The notes below the pieces were generated by a model that had not been told where the DNA came from, did no database searches, and was given only the letters and a program-made list of their open reading frames with translations. A stretch of DNA of 61,241 bases from UBA10649 sp964597445 (GTDB lineage: Bacteria; Actinomycetota; Actinomycetes; S36-B12), in contig CAZQXO010000008.1 in assembly GCA_964597445.1 (NCBI GenBank), forward strand, positions 1 through 61,241. The letters run 5' to 3'. Position 1 is the first letter of the stretch. Every line of letters starts with the position of its first letter. Shown piece after piece: positions 16,635 to 25,090 of this stretch. The position numbers were made by a program, and so were the translations under genes.

Positions 16635-17341
16635 CCGGGGACGACGCCCAGGCCGCCCGGCACGAGTCGGGTGAGGTCGGCGCTCGACGACAGCAGGCGT
16701 CCGGCCTGCTGAGCCAGCTGATCCGGCCCGCGGCCGTCAGGATGGCCCCCGGCGGGTGTGGTGACGGTGACCAGGACATCCACGCCGACGTCGTTCGCAC
16801 GGACATCCCGGACGTCCAGCGCCACCCAGCCGTCGGAGGTCAGGACGGCCAGCGCCGCCTCGACGCGTGCCGACACGTCTGCCATGTCGAGCTCATCGCG
16901 CAGAATCTCGAGGGCCATGCCATCCAGGACCAGTCGGGCCGGGCCGGCTACATCGAGGATGATCGCGTCCGCGCCATCGTCCCGCGCCGCTCGCGCGAGG
17001 TCTCGGCCCCAGGCCGGGACCGGTCGGGCATCCGCTCGCCACCGGCCGACGGCATCGACACCCGTGAATGCGAGCATGCCTCGCCGACCGTCATCGCTCA
17101 CGAGGGAGACGACGGCCATGTGGCTGTCCTTGTCGGCACCTGACTCATCGACCTCGTCCAGGACCGCGACGACCGTGGCCAGCAGTCGTGCATCGCGCAG
17201 GGCTCGAGCCACGGATATGACCGGCATCTCTCCCGACGCGGCCAGCGATACGACGTGGCGCACCCAGGGAAGCGCCGCGCCGTCGTCGTCAGGAAAGGCA
17301 GGTTCGGCGAGTGAGCGTCCGGCGCCGTCGACTCCGTCCAT
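16631..17341 (-). CDS. SseB-like protein
   Basis: A 236-residue protein resembling the actinobacterial SseB-type family: RALRDARLLATVVAVLDE, then DKDSHMAVVSLVSDDGRRGMLAFT, DAVGRWRADARPVP and GADAIILDVAGPARLVLDG. The function is unknown; SseB proteins have been linked to regulation or sulfur-transfer neighbourhoods without a settled role. It follows hisG by 12 bases on the same strand, so it is probably part of a hisE-hisG-sseB transcript. The C-terminal third has no feature I can name. Confidence 0.75.
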   Translation of the reverse strand: MDGVDGAGRSLAEPAFPDDDGAALPWVRHVVSLAASGEMPVISVARALRDARLLATVVAVLDEVDESGADKDSHMAVVSLVSDDGRRGMLAFTGVDAVGRWRADARPVPAWGRDLARAARDDGADAIILDVAGPARLVLDGMALEILRDELDMADVSARVEAALAVLTSDGWVALDVRDVRANDVGVDVLVTVTTPAGGHPDGRGPDQLAQQAGRLLSSSADLTRLVPGGLGVVPG

Positions 17342-17353
17342 CTGAACGCCGGA

Positions 17354-18199
17354 TCAGAGGCGGCAGGCGTGGATGTCGGTGACGAGGATGCCGCGTGCCC
17401 CGAGGTCGTAGAGCTCGTCCATGACCCGGTGCACGTCCGCAGCCGGCACCATGGCCCGCACGGCGGACCAGCCCGGGTCGTGCAGGGACGACACCGTGGG
17501 TGACTCGATGCCGGGGGTGAGCTCGCAAGCACGATCGAGATGCTCGGAGCGGATGTCGTAGTCAACCAGCACGTAGGACCGGGCCACCATGACGCTGTGG
17601 AGTCGGCGCAGGAAGGTCTCGACCGCGGGAACCTCTGCAGCGCCGGTGCGGCGGATGACGAGCGCCTCGGACACCAGGATCGGATCACCCACCAGTTCGA
17701 GCCCGGCCTTGCGAAGGGTCGTGCCGGTGGCCACGACGTCAGCCACAGCGTCGGCGACGCCCAGTGCCACGGCATTCTCGACGGCTCCATCGAGCTTCAC
17801 GACGCGAGCATCGATCTGCTCGCGGGCGAGGTAGTCCTCGAGCACGCCGGCATAGGACGTGGCAATGGTCATGCCGTCCAGGTCTGCCGGGGTGGTGGCG
17901 CGGCCCCGGGGCGCCGCGAGCCGGAAGGTAGACGGAGCGAAACCGAGTGCCAGGATCTCGTCGGCCTGGGCCCGCGAGTCGAGCAGCATGTCGCGACCCG
18001 TGATGCCCGCGTCGAGGGTTCCCTCGCCCACATAGATCGCGATATCGCGGGGCCGCAGGAAGAAGAACTCCACATCGTTGTCGGGATCCTGCACGACCAA
18101 TTCACGCGTGCTGGCGCTGCGGAGGTATCCCGCCTCCATGAGCATGCCACGTGCTGGCTCGGCCAGCTGGCCCTTGTTCGGTACGGCGACGCGCAGCAT
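17354..18199 (-). CDS. hisG: ATP phosphoribosyltransferase, long form
   Basis: HisG joins ATP and PRPP in the first step of histidine synthesis. The 281-residue length and a C-terminal ACT-like regulatory domain (AVRAMVPAADVHRVMDELYD to ILVTDIHACRL) mark the long, HisZ-independent form, which is usually inhibited by histidine. The catalytic half has MLRVAVPNKGQL, FFLRPRDIAIYVGEGTLD and the PRPP-binding region ADAVADVVATGTTL. ATG 18199 follows the hisE stop by one base. Confidence 0.97.
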   Translation of the reverse strand: MLRVAVPNKGQLAEPARGMLMEAGYLRSASTRELVVQDPDNDVEFFFLRPRDIAIYVGEGTLDAGITGRDMLLDSRAQADEILALGFAPSTFRLAAPRGRATTPADLDGMTIATSYAGVLEDYLAREQIDARVVKLDGAVENAVALGVADAVADVVATGTTLRKAGLELVGDPILVSEALVIRRTGAAEVPAVETFLRRLHSVMVARSYVLVDYDIRSEHLDRACELTPGIESPTVSSLHDPGWSAVRAMVPAADVHRVMDELYDLGARGILVTDIHACRL

Positions 18200-18200
18200 G

Positions 18201-18464
18201 TCAGAGCCTTCGGTAGACGTCGTCCAGGCTCACGCCTGCGGCAAGCATCATCACCTGCAGGTGGTAGAGGAGCTGCGAGATCTCCTCAGCCGTGCGCTCA
18301 CGACCCTCGTGCTCCGCAGCCATCCAGACCTCGGCTGCCTCCTCGACGATCTTCTTCCCGATCGCGTGGACTCCCGCATCCACCAGGCGAGTCGTGCCGG
18401 ACTCCTCCTCGCGGAAGGTGATCTTCTGGTTCAACTCTGCATAGAGCTCGTCGAAGGTCTTCAC
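18201..18464 (-). CDS. hisE: Phosphoribosyl-ATP pyrophosphatase
   Basis: HisE hydrolyses phosphoribosyl-ATP to phosphoribosyl-AMP, the second histidine step. The 87-residue all-helical MazG-like protein has GKKIVEEAAEVWMAAEHEG (metal-binding glutamates) and EISQLLYHLQVMML. The start is GTG 18464. No ribosome-binding site precedes it; TAGGCT ends seven bases upstream, so a leaderless transcript is likely. It is the first gene of a short operon with hisG and the SseB-like gene. Confidence 0.96.
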   Translation of the reverse strand: MKTFDELYAELNQKITFREEESGTTRLVDAGVHAIGKKIVEEAAEVWMAAEHEGRERTAEEISQLLYHLQVMMLAAGVSLDDVYRRL

Positions 18465-18471
18465 AGCCGCA

Positions 18472-18477
18472 AGCCTA
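18472..18477 (-). promoter_or_regulatory. -10 element of hisE, leaderless
   Basis: The minus strand reads TAGGCT followed by seven bases (TGCGGCT) and then the hisE GTG. The same hexamer appears before pyk, metK and gltB. It lies in the 30-base gap between ribH and hisE. Confidence 0.7.
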
Positions 18478-18494
18478 TTGAGGCCGCGCCCGGA

Positions 18495-18974
18495 TCAGCC
18501 ATCACCCCTGCACGCACGCAGGACGACCGCCGTCATGATGGCTGCTGAGGCCGCCTCGGCCCCCTTGTCCTCGACCGACCCCGACAGGCCGGCTCGGTCG
18601 AGCGCCTGCGCCTCGTTGTCGGTCGTGAGCACCCCGAATCCGACCGGGGTGCGCGCATCGAGGGCGACGCGAGTGAGGCCGTCCGTCGTCGCCTTGGCCA
18701 CGAATTCGAAGTGGGGGGTTCCGCCACGGATGATGACTCCGAGGCACACGACCGCATCCACGTCGGGGTCGGACGCCACCTCCTGAGCAACGACGGGCAG
18801 TTCGAAGCTCCCCGGAACTCGGACGAGTCGATGTGTCGCACCGAGTCGATCGCACTCACGTTCCGCCCCGGCGATGAGGCCGTCCATGACGACGTCGTGC
18901 CAGGACGCCGCCACGATGACGATCGAGAGCCCGGAGCCGTCGACATCGACGGCCGGTCCTGCACCCCCGCTCAT
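18495..18974 (-). CDS. ribH: 6,7-dimethyl-8-ribityllumazine synthase
   Basis: RibH condenses the ribitylamino-pyrimidine with 3,4-dihydroxy-2-butanone 4-phosphate to form lumazine, and usually builds icosahedral or pentameric shells. The 159 residues include IVAASWHDVVMDGLIAGA, RVPGSFELPVVAQE, CLGVIIRGGTPHFEFVA and FGVLTTDNEAQALDRAG. I chose ATG 18974, which overlaps the ribBA stop as TGATG and has AGGAGG six bases upstream; a GTG three bases earlier is too close to that site. It is the last gene of the riboflavin operon. Confidence 0.97.
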   Translation of the reverse strand: MSGGAGPAVDVDGSGLSIVIVAASWHDVVMDGLIAGAERECDRLGATHRLVRVPGSFELPVVAQEVASDPDVDAVVCLGVIIRGGTPHFEFVAKATTDGLTRVALDARTPVGFGVLTTDNEAQALDRAGLSGSVEDKGAEAASAAIMTAVVLRACRGDG

Positions 18975-20284
18975 CACGATCCTCCTTCGCCGAGCACGTG
19001 TCCCATGCGTTCGGCCTTTGTCTGCAGGTACGCCTCGTTGTGGGGATTGGGCGCAACGGTCAGCGGCACGCGCTCGACGATGGTCAGTCCGTAGCCCTCG
19101 AGACCGGCACGCTTGGCGGGGTTGTTCGTCAGCAGTCTCATGCTTCGGATGCCCAGATCCGCGAGGATGGAGGCACCGGTGCCGTAGTCGCGTGCGTCGG
19201 CTGGAAGCCCGAGCTCGAGGTTCGCATCGACCGTGTCGTGACCGGCGTCCTGCAGTGTGTAGGCCTGGAGTTTGTGGAGCAGGCCGATTCCGCGTCCCTC
19301 GTGGCCCTTGACGTAGAGGACGACACCACGACCGTGTTCGGCCACCGCCCGCATGGCGGCCTGAAGCTGGGGACCACAGTCGCAGCGGAGTGACCCGAAG
19401 ACATCACCCGTGAGGCACTCCGAGTGCACTCGGACGAGCACATCGGTGCCGTCGCCGATGTCGCCACGGACGAGCGCCACGTGCTCAGAGCCGTCGACCT
19501 CACTTCGGTAGCCGTGCGCCACGAAATCGCCGAACTCCGTCGGGAGCGTTGCGACGGCCTCCTTCGTGACGAGAACCTCTCTCGCCCGCCGGTACCGGAT
19601 CATGTCGGCGATCGAGATCATGGTGAGGCCATGCTGATCGGCGAACGCACGGCACTCCGGCGCCCTCATCATGGTGCCGTCATCGTTCACCATCTCGCAG
19701 AGCGCACCCGACGGCGTGAGGCCCGCCATCCGGGCCAGGTCGACGGCCGCCTCCGTATGCCCGGCCCGTCGCAGGACTCCCCCCGTCACCGCCCTCAAGG
19801 GCATGACGTGCCCCGGCCGCGTGAGATCGAAGGGCTCCGTCGCTGAATCGGACAGCACCCGGATCGTGTGCGCTCGATCCTCCGCTGAGATCCCGGTACC
19901 GATGACGTCACGGGCATCGACGCTGACGGAGTAGGCCGTCCCCTTGCGATCCTCGTTCACAGCCGTCATGGGAGGCAGGTTGAGGCGATCGAGAGTCGCA
20001 CCCTCCATGCCGACGCAGATGTAGCCGGAGGTGTAGCGGATCATGAAGGTCGCGAGCTCGGCCGTCGCCTTGGACCCGGCGAAGATGAGATCGCCCTCGT
20101 TCTCGCGATCCTCGTCATCCACAACGATGACGGCTTCACCCCGGGCGATGGCCGCGATCGCCTCCTCGACCGAATCCAGCCTGACCCCATCGGTGCTGCG
20201 TGCGGCATGCGAACGCGGATGCTCCTGTGATGCCCGGGCGACAGGCTCCTCCACCTCCGAGAAGAGCTCATCTGCCGGAATCAT
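18974..20284 (-). CDS. ribBA: Bifunctional DHBP synthase / GTP cyclohydrolase II
   Basis: The N-terminal half makes 3,4-dihydroxy-2-butanone 4-phosphate from ribulose 5-phosphate; the C-terminal half opens GTP. Together these feed both branches of riboflavin synthesis. The 436 residues show VVDDEDRENEGDLIFA and HTEAAVDLARMAGL in the first domain, then the zinc site CLTGDVFGSLRCDCG, GHEGRGIGLLHKLQAY and TNNPAKRAGLEGYGL in the second. I chose ATG 20284, which overlaps the ribE stop as ATGA behind GGAGG; GTG 20296 is an alternative. Confidence 0.97.
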   Translation of the reverse strand: MIPADELFSEVEEPVARASQEHPRSHAARSTDGVRLDSVEEAIAAIARGEAVIVVDDEDRENEGDLIFAGSKATAELATFMIRYTSGYICVGMEGATLDRLNLPPMTAVNEDRKGTAYSVSVDARDVIGTGISAEDRAHTIRVLSDSATEPFDLTRPGHVMPLRAVTGGVLRRAGHTEAAVDLARMAGLTPSGALCEMVNDDGTMMRAPECRAFADQHGLTMISIADMIRYRRAREVLVTKEAVATLPTEFGDFVAHGYRSEVDGSEHVALVRGDIGDGTDVLVRVHSECLTGDVFGSLRCDCGPQLQAAMRAVAEHGRGVVLYVKGHEGRGIGLLHKLQAYTLQDAGHDTVDANLELGLPADARDYGTGASILADLGIRSMRLLTNNPAKRAGLEGYGLTIVERVPLTVAPNPHNEAYLQTKAERMGHVLGEGGS

Positions 20285-20877
20285 GTGCTCCTCCACTGGA
20301 TCAGCCGCTCCACGTACTTCGCCAGAGCATCCACTTCGATGTTGACAGGGTCCCCCACTCTACGAGTGCCCAGAATCGACTCCGCCAGAGTCGTGGGGAT
20401 CAGCGACACGTCGAACGCATCATCCGTCACATCGACGACCGTCAGGGAGACGCCGTCGACAGCGATCGACCCCTTCTCGACCACGTATCGAGCGAGATCG
20501 CCGGGGAGGGAGATGCGCATCATCGTCCAGTGCTCTGATGGGTCGATCGACACGACGGCGCCCATACCGTCGACGTGGCCCTGCACGAGATGGCCGCCGA
20601 TCCGTGAATCGAGGCGCGCCGCTCGCTCGAGGTTGACCTCGGCACCGGGTACCGCGATGGACAGCGAGGTTCGACTCAGGGTCTCAGCCATGACATCGGC
20701 CGTGAACGAGTCGTCGAGGAGCTCCAGCACGGTGAGGCACACACCGTTCACCGCGATCGAATCCCCGGGTCGAGTTCCCTCGAGGACCACCGAGCCCCGC
20801 ACGCGGATGCGTGCCGCATCGTCCAGCGGCTCGACCGCGTCGACCCGCCCGCGCTCCTCAACGATCCCGGTGAACAT
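20281..20877 (-). CDS. ribE: Riboflavin synthase, alpha chain
   Basis: This enzyme dismutates two lumazine molecules into riboflavin. The 198-residue protein has the two lumazine-binding repeats: MFTGIVEERG to VNGVCLTVLEL, and a second one with HLVQGHVDGMGAV and AVDGVSLTVVDV. I chose ATG 20877 because MFTGIVEE is the canonical beginning, with GGGGAG four bases before it. The start overlaps the ribD end by 20 bases, suggesting translational coupling. Confidence 0.97.
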   Translation of the reverse strand: MFTGIVEERGRVDAVEPLDDAARIRVRGSVVLEGTRPGDSIAVNGVCLTVLELLDDSFTADVMAETLSRTSLSIAVPGAEVNLERAARLDSRIGGHLVQGHVDGMGAVVSIDPSEHWTMMRISLPGDLARYVVEKGSIAVDGVSLTVVDVTDDAFDVSLIPTTLAESILGTRRVGDPVNIEVDALAKYVERLIQWRST

Positions 20878-21886
20878 CGATCTCCCCTTCCCAGACGACA
20901 TCCTCCCGCACCACTCGAGTCCGCCTCACGCGGACGTCGACGTCACGCGCCAAGGGCGGTAGAGCGGCGGGACCGCCTCCGAGGATCACGGGTGCCATGA
21001 ACCACAGGACCTCGTCGGCGAGGCCGGCGTCGAGCAGTGCGCCCTCGATGGTCGGGCCCCCTTCGACAAGGACGTGCTGGATGCCGCGCGCATGGAGGTC
21101 CTGGAGCAGCCGGACGAGGTCGCGATCGGCGAAGATCCACGTCTCTGCGCTGTCATCGAGGACGCGAGCATCGGGCGGCACCGTCGTGCGACCGACCACG
21201 ACCCGCAGGGGCTGACCGGCGCGGAGATCGCCCTGAGGCTCCCGGGCGGTGAGCTGGGGATCATCGGCCAGGACCGTTCCCGTGCCGACGAGGATCGCAT
21301 CGACGCGACTCCTCCACTGGTGGGACACCTCGCGTGCTGCAGGACCGGTGAGCTGGGTCGGGCCTCCGGACTCGTCGGCGACGCGACCGTCGAGGCTGAC
21401 CGCTGATTTCAGCGTGACCCAGGGTCGCTTCCGCTCAGCAGACGAGAGCCAGGCGCGTGCCACCCAGCGCGCATCTGCCTCCTTGACGCCCGGAACGACC
21501 TCGATCCCAGCCCGGCGCAGGTCGTCGGCTCCTCCTCCTGCAGCGTCCGTGGGATCGGCCACGGCGAACACGACCCGTGCTACGCCCGCCGCGATGAGTG
21601 CCTCGGTGCACGGTCCCGTGCGCCCGGTGTGGCGGCAGGGCTCGAGGGTGACGACGGCCGTGCCTCCGCGGGCCCGCCCAGCGGCCTCGGCCAGGGCAAC
21701 CCCCTCCGCATGCGACGTCCCCGCTCCACGATGACTCCCTCGACCCACGACCTCCCCGCCAGCATCGAGCACGACGCATCCCACGCGGGGATTGCCGTGC
21801 ATGGCCCAGGCTCCCTCATCGGCGAGGTCGATCGCCTCCTTCATGGCGACGGACCACGCGGATGGGTCATCGCGCGGCTCATCCAT
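20858..21886 (-). CDS. ribD: Riboflavin deaminase/reductase RibD
   Basis: RibD deaminates and then reduces the pyrimidine intermediate of riboflavin synthesis. The 342 residues have an N-terminal zinc deaminase domain, HAE at 59-61 and TLEPCRHTGRTGPC with Cys84 and Cys93, and a C-terminal NADPH reductase domain (from about 145; SLDGRVADESGG, VGTGTVLADDPQLT, VLVEGGPTIEGALL). I chose ATG 21886, overlapping the rpe stop as TGATG. The open frame runs further upstream through rpe but lacks homology. Confidence 0.96.
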   Translation of the reverse strand: MDEPRDDPSAWSVAMKEAIDLADEGAWAMHGNPRVGCVVLDAGGEVVGRGSHRGAGTSHAEGVALAEAAGRARGGTAVVTLEPCRHTGRTGPCTEALIAAGVARVVFAVADPTDAAGGGADDLRRAGIEVVPGVKEADARWVARAWLSSAERKRPWVTLKSAVSLDGRVADESGGPTQLTGPAAREVSHQWRSRVDAILVGTGTVLADDPQLTAREPQGDLRAGQPLRVVVGRTTVPPDARVLDDSAETWIFADRDLVRLLQDLHARGIQHVLVEGGPTIEGALLDAGLADEVLWFMAPVILGGGPAALPPLARDVDVRVRRTRVVREDVVWEGEIDVHRDR

Positions 21887-22554
21887 CACGGTCGCGCAGC
21901 GTTCTCGGCATCGGCTCGGAGACGCTCCACCATCGCCGCCGGATCGTCGGCGCGGAACACCGCGGATCCTGCGACGAAGACGTCGGCCCCCGCTGCCGCC
22001 GCAAGCTCGATGGTGCCCGGTCCGATGCCGCCATCGACCTGGACCCAGATGTCGGCATCGGAGGCATCCGCCACCCGCCGCGCCTGTCGCACCTTGGGCA
22101 GCATGTCCTCCATGAACGCCTGGCCACCGAAGCCCGGCTCGACGGTCATCACGAGGATCATGTCCACGTAGCGCACCACGTCGGCGATGGCCTCCATGGG
22201 CGTCTCGGGCTTGAGCGCCACACCCACGCGCGCACCTCCTGCCCGAACATCCCGAGCCACGCGCACGGGCGACGACGTGGCCTCCACATGGAAGGTCACG
22301 CTCGCAGCGCCAGCCTCCGCGTAGCTCGGTGCCCACCGGCCCGGGTCATCGATCATCAGGTGGCAGTCGGCAGGCGTGTCGATGTGTTGGAGAAGGCTCT
22401 CGATCACCGGAAGCCCGAAGGTCAGATTGGGGACGAAGTGGTTGTCCATGACGTCGAGGTGCACCCAGTCCGCCACCGATGCGATCCGTGACACCTCATC
22501 CGCCAGACGCGACAGGTCGGTGTTCAGGACGCTCGGTGAGATCAGCATGCCCAT
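21886..22554 (-). CDS. rpe: Ribulose-phosphate 3-epimerase
   Basis: Rpe interconverts ribulose 5-phosphate and xylulose 5-phosphate in the pentose phosphate pathway. The 222-residue TIM barrel shows ISPSVLNTDLSRLADEV, VHLDVMDNHFVPNLTFG, MTVEPGFGGQAF and VQVDGGIGPGTIELAAAAG. ATG 22554 lacks a ribosome-binding site, and TAGCCT ends six bases before it, so a leaderless transcript is likely. It leads the riboflavin operon, supplying the ribulose 5-phosphate that RibBA needs. It also sits directly downstream of the carbohydrate cassette. Confidence 0.96.
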   Translation of the reverse strand: MGMLISPSVLNTDLSRLADEVSRIASVADWVHLDVMDNHFVPNLTFGLPVIESLLQHIDTPADCHLMIDDPGRWAPSYAEAGAASVTFHVEATSSPVRVARDVRAGGARVGVALKPETPMEAIADVVRYVDMILVMTVEPGFGGQAFMEDMLPKVRQARRVADASDADIWVQVDGGIGPGTIELAAAAGADVFVAGSAVFRADDPAAMVERLRADAENAARP

Positions 22555-22560
22555 GGGGGC

Positions 22561-22566
22561 AGGCTA
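22561..22566 (-). promoter_or_regulatory. -10 element of rpe, leaderless
   Basis: The minus strand reads TAGCCT, six bases before the rpe ATG. No ribosome-binding site and no clear -35 element are visible. It lies in the 34-base gap after the isomerase-like gene. Confidence 0.6.
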
Positions 22567-22588
22567 GTCGGGTGCCCCACCTGACGCG

Positions 22589-23581
22589 CTAGGCCCGGAA
22601 CCGTTCCGTGCCCAGGAGTGCGTTCCAGAGGAGCCGTTGCGCCCCCAGCGCATCCTGCGCGTCATGCACGGCTGCCCAATCGCCGCGATCGACGCGGGCG
22701 CACGCCTCATCCAGCATCTGGATCGTCTCGATCGAGCGCCGAAGGGCCGCGACTGGGTCCTCCCGGAACGGGAACTGGTCGAGCAGCACCGGATCACTCC
22801 ACCCGATGTCACGGAGGGCAAGGAGGTACTCCATCGTCTCGAAGAGGTGCACAGAGGCAACCGGGAGATCGTCGTCCCAGTCGCGCCAGTTGTCATTCAG
22901 CTCTGCCGAGACGAGCTTCCCCCGACGGTGGATCATCAGCAGCGACTCCGTGGGCGACTCACCCGCCATCAGGGAGTGACCGAAGTCCATCACGATGCCG
23001 AGGTTGTCGACCCCCGTCTCCTGGATGGCCAGGAGGGTCTTGGGTGCGTTCGACAGCGTCATGCGAACGCGCGGCTCCTTCGGCTTGTACTCGATGGCGA
23101 ACTGCACCTCCGGGTGGCGCTCGCAGATGTCGCGCATGCCCTCGACCGTCCTGTCCCAGATCTGCAGGTAGTCCACCTGCCCGGGGAAGTCGTAACCGTC
23201 CTGCCCCGGCCAGAACTTGACGTAGCCGGCGCCGAGGACCTGCGCCGCCTCGACGGCTTCCTCGACACGCTGCTGGGTGCGCCTGCGCAGGTCGGCAGAG
23301 GGATTGGTGAAGGCTCCCTTGGCATACTCACGCATGTAGATGTGGGGCGTCGCCGCACGACAGGTAAGGCCGTTGTCGTCGAGGATCTGCCGAACCTCTG
23401 CCGCAGGCATCGACTCGGTTGCGAACGGGACGTTGATGTCGAGGCACGAGAGATCCGGCACCTGAGCAGCCATCTCGATCATCTCGCGCGTCGACCGAGG
23501 AGGCCCGTACCCGTCGCCCGCATACCGGTCGACGAACTGGCCGAAGGCCCATATTCCTGTACCGAACTCCAGTGGTGCCAT
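22589..23581 (-). CDS. Xylose-isomerase-like TIM-barrel sugar isomerase or epimerase
   Basis: A 330-residue protein of the xylose-isomerase-like/AP endonuclease 2 superfamily. Candidate metal ligands follow the usual E-D-H-D order: Glu164 in FAIEYKPKEP, Asp199 and His202 in GIVMDFGHSLMAG, and Asp268 in VLLDQFPF; Glu227 and Asp230 lie in AELNDNW. The PGQDGYDFPGQ segment (125-135) resembles L-rhamnose-isomerase-type enzymes. It ends the operon of split transketolase and FGGY kinase, so conversion of an aldose to the ketose used by the kinase is the likely role; the substrate is unknown. An epimerase activity cannot be excluded. Confidence 0.75.
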   Translation of the reverse strand: MAPLEFGTGIWAFGQFVDRYAGDGYGPPRSTREMIEMAAQVPDLSCLDINVPFATESMPAAEVRQILDDNGLTCRAATPHIYMREYAKGAFTNPSADLRRRTQQRVEEAVEAAQVLGAGYVKFWPGQDGYDFPGQVDYLQIWDRTVEGMRDICERHPEVQFAIEYKPKEPRVRMTLSNAPKTLLAIQETGVDNLGIVMDFGHSLMAGESPTESLLMIHRRGKLVSAELNDNWRDWDDDLPVASVHLFETMEYLLALRDIGWSDPVLLDQFPFREDPVAALRRSIETIQMLDEACARVDRGDWAAVHDAQDALGAQRLLWNALLGTERFRA

Positions 23582-23599
23582 GACCGTTCGTCCTCTCCC

Positions 23600-25090
23600 T
23601 CAGGGTTCCATCTGTGTCGTGCCGGTCGCCTCGGATGTGCGTCGTGGCACTCGGGACCGGGCCACCGCCCGATGCCATTCGTGACGCAGTACGCCCCATG
23701 CTTCACCATCGAGGGGCGCAACGACGTCGTACTCTCGCGGAATCCGTTCAAGATCGTCGAGAGTCCACATCCCGGCTCCGAGCCCAGCGACGTGGGCCGC
23801 ACCGAGGGCGGACAGCTCCGAGGTTCGGGACACCTGAACCGCCACACCTGCCACGGCCGCCTGTCTCGCCATGAGATCGCGGTTGCTCGTCATGCCGCCA
23901 TCGGCCATCAGGAGTGCAGGCCGAGCGCCCACGTCACCGAGGGCGTCGAGGACATCAGTGACCTGAAGGATGACCGAATCGAGGGCAGCGCGCCCGAGAT
24001 GCGCGGCGGTCGTCGCCAGGGACATGCCGGTGACGAGGGCCGCCGCTTCCGGGTCCCACCACGGTGCTCCGAGACCGTTGAAGGCAGGTACGAGCATCAC
24101 GCCGGCGCTGTCGTCCGCACTCGAGGCGACCAGATCAGCGACCGAGATTCCGAGGACTCCCGCCAGCCAGGTGAGGGTGGACCCGGCCGACAGGATGTTC
24201 GCCTCCCACGCCAGTGCCGGGACTTCGCGCGGGAGACGCCATGCGATGGTGCGACACATGGCGGAGGAGTCCGGCGAGCCGGGGGCCACGAGGGTCATGA
24301 CGGAGCTGCCCGTTCCGTACGTCGCCTTCGCCACGCCGGCGCGCCATCCCGCGTGCGCGAAGAGGGCCGCATGCGAGTCGCCCAGCACGCCCGTCAGGCG
24401 TACACCTGACAGGCCTTCCACACCCGCGATCTCGCCGAACGCCCCAGCGGAGTCCACGATTCGAGGCAGGACCTCGGGCGGGATGCCGAACAGGTCGAGC
24501 AGAGCAGGACTCCAGTCGCCAGTCGAGAGGTCGACCAGCGACGTACGGGACGCATTGCCCGCCTCGATCACGTGCTCCCCCGTGAGACTCCACACGAGCC
24601 AGGAGTCGACGGTGCCCAGGCACAGGTCGGCCGCACGCCGACGATCGACGTCATGCGCGTCCAGGAGCCAGGCGGCCTTGACCGCGGAGAACATGGGGTC
24701 CAGTGGGAGACCGCTCGTCACACGAACGAGATCGCCATGGCCCTCGCGCACGAGTCTCGCGCAGATATCCGTCGTGCGCCGGTCCTGCCAGCTGAGCACG
24801 GGAGACACCGGCTGACCCGTGGAGCGATCCCAGAGCAGCATCGACTCACGCTGGTTGCTGATGCCGACGGCCTCCACTGACAGATCCGATGACGAGCGGA
24901 GCGCTGCCGCTACGGCCCGATGCACACTCGCGAGCAGATCCTCCGGTCGATGCTCCACCCACCCCGGTCGCGGGGTCTGCTGCTCCAAGGGCGCCGAGCC
25001 CTGCGATCGGACGTGGCCGGCTCTGTCGACGAGCAGCACCTTAGTGGAGCTCGTCCCCTGGTCGATGGCGAGGACGACCGGTTCGGTCAC
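23600..25090 (-). CDS. FGGY-family carbohydrate kinase
   Basis: A 496-residue sugar kinase of the glycerol kinase/xylulokinase family. It shows the phosphate-binding AIDQGTSSTKVLLVD (8-22), SNQRESMLLWDRSTG, GLPLDPMFSAVKAAWLLD, the likely catalytic aspartate in VLGDSHAALFAHAG, and the second nucleotide motif ADGGMTSNRDLMARQ. Several stretches resemble glycerol kinase, but the neighbours point to a ketopentose or related ketose. GTG 25090 overlaps the transketolase C-subunit stop as GTGA, so the two are coupled. Substrate assignment (apulose, xylulose or other) is inference. Confidence 0.85.
   Translation of the reverse strand: MTEPVVLAIDQGTSSTKVLLVDRAGHVRSQGSAPLEQQTPRPGWVEHRPEDLLASVHRAVAAALRSSSDLSVEAVGISNQRESMLLWDRSTGQPVSPVLSWQDRRTTDICARLVREGHGDLVRVTSGLPLDPMFSAVKAAWLLDAHDVDRRRAADLCLGTVDSWLVWSLTGEHVIEAGNASRTSLVDLSTGDWSPALLDLFGIPPEVLPRIVDSAGAFGEIAGVEGLSGVRLTGVLGDSHAALFAHAGWRAGVAKATYGTGSSVMTLVAPGSPDSSAMCRTIAWRLPREVPALAWEANILSAGSTLTWLAGVLGISVADLVASSADDSAGVMLVPAFNGLGAPWWDPEAAALVTGMSLATTAAHLGRAALDSVILQVTDVLDALGDVGARPALLMADGGMTSNRDLMARQAAVAGVAVQVSRTSELSALGAAHVAGLGAGMWTLDDLERIPREYDVVAPLDGEAWGVLRHEWHRAVARSRVPRRTSEATGTTQMEP

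Noticed and set aside
22637..24409. 590-codon open frame on the plus strand over the isomerase and kinase genes
   Set aside because: Same reason: it shadows two well-supported minus-strand genes and shows no motif or ribosome-binding site.
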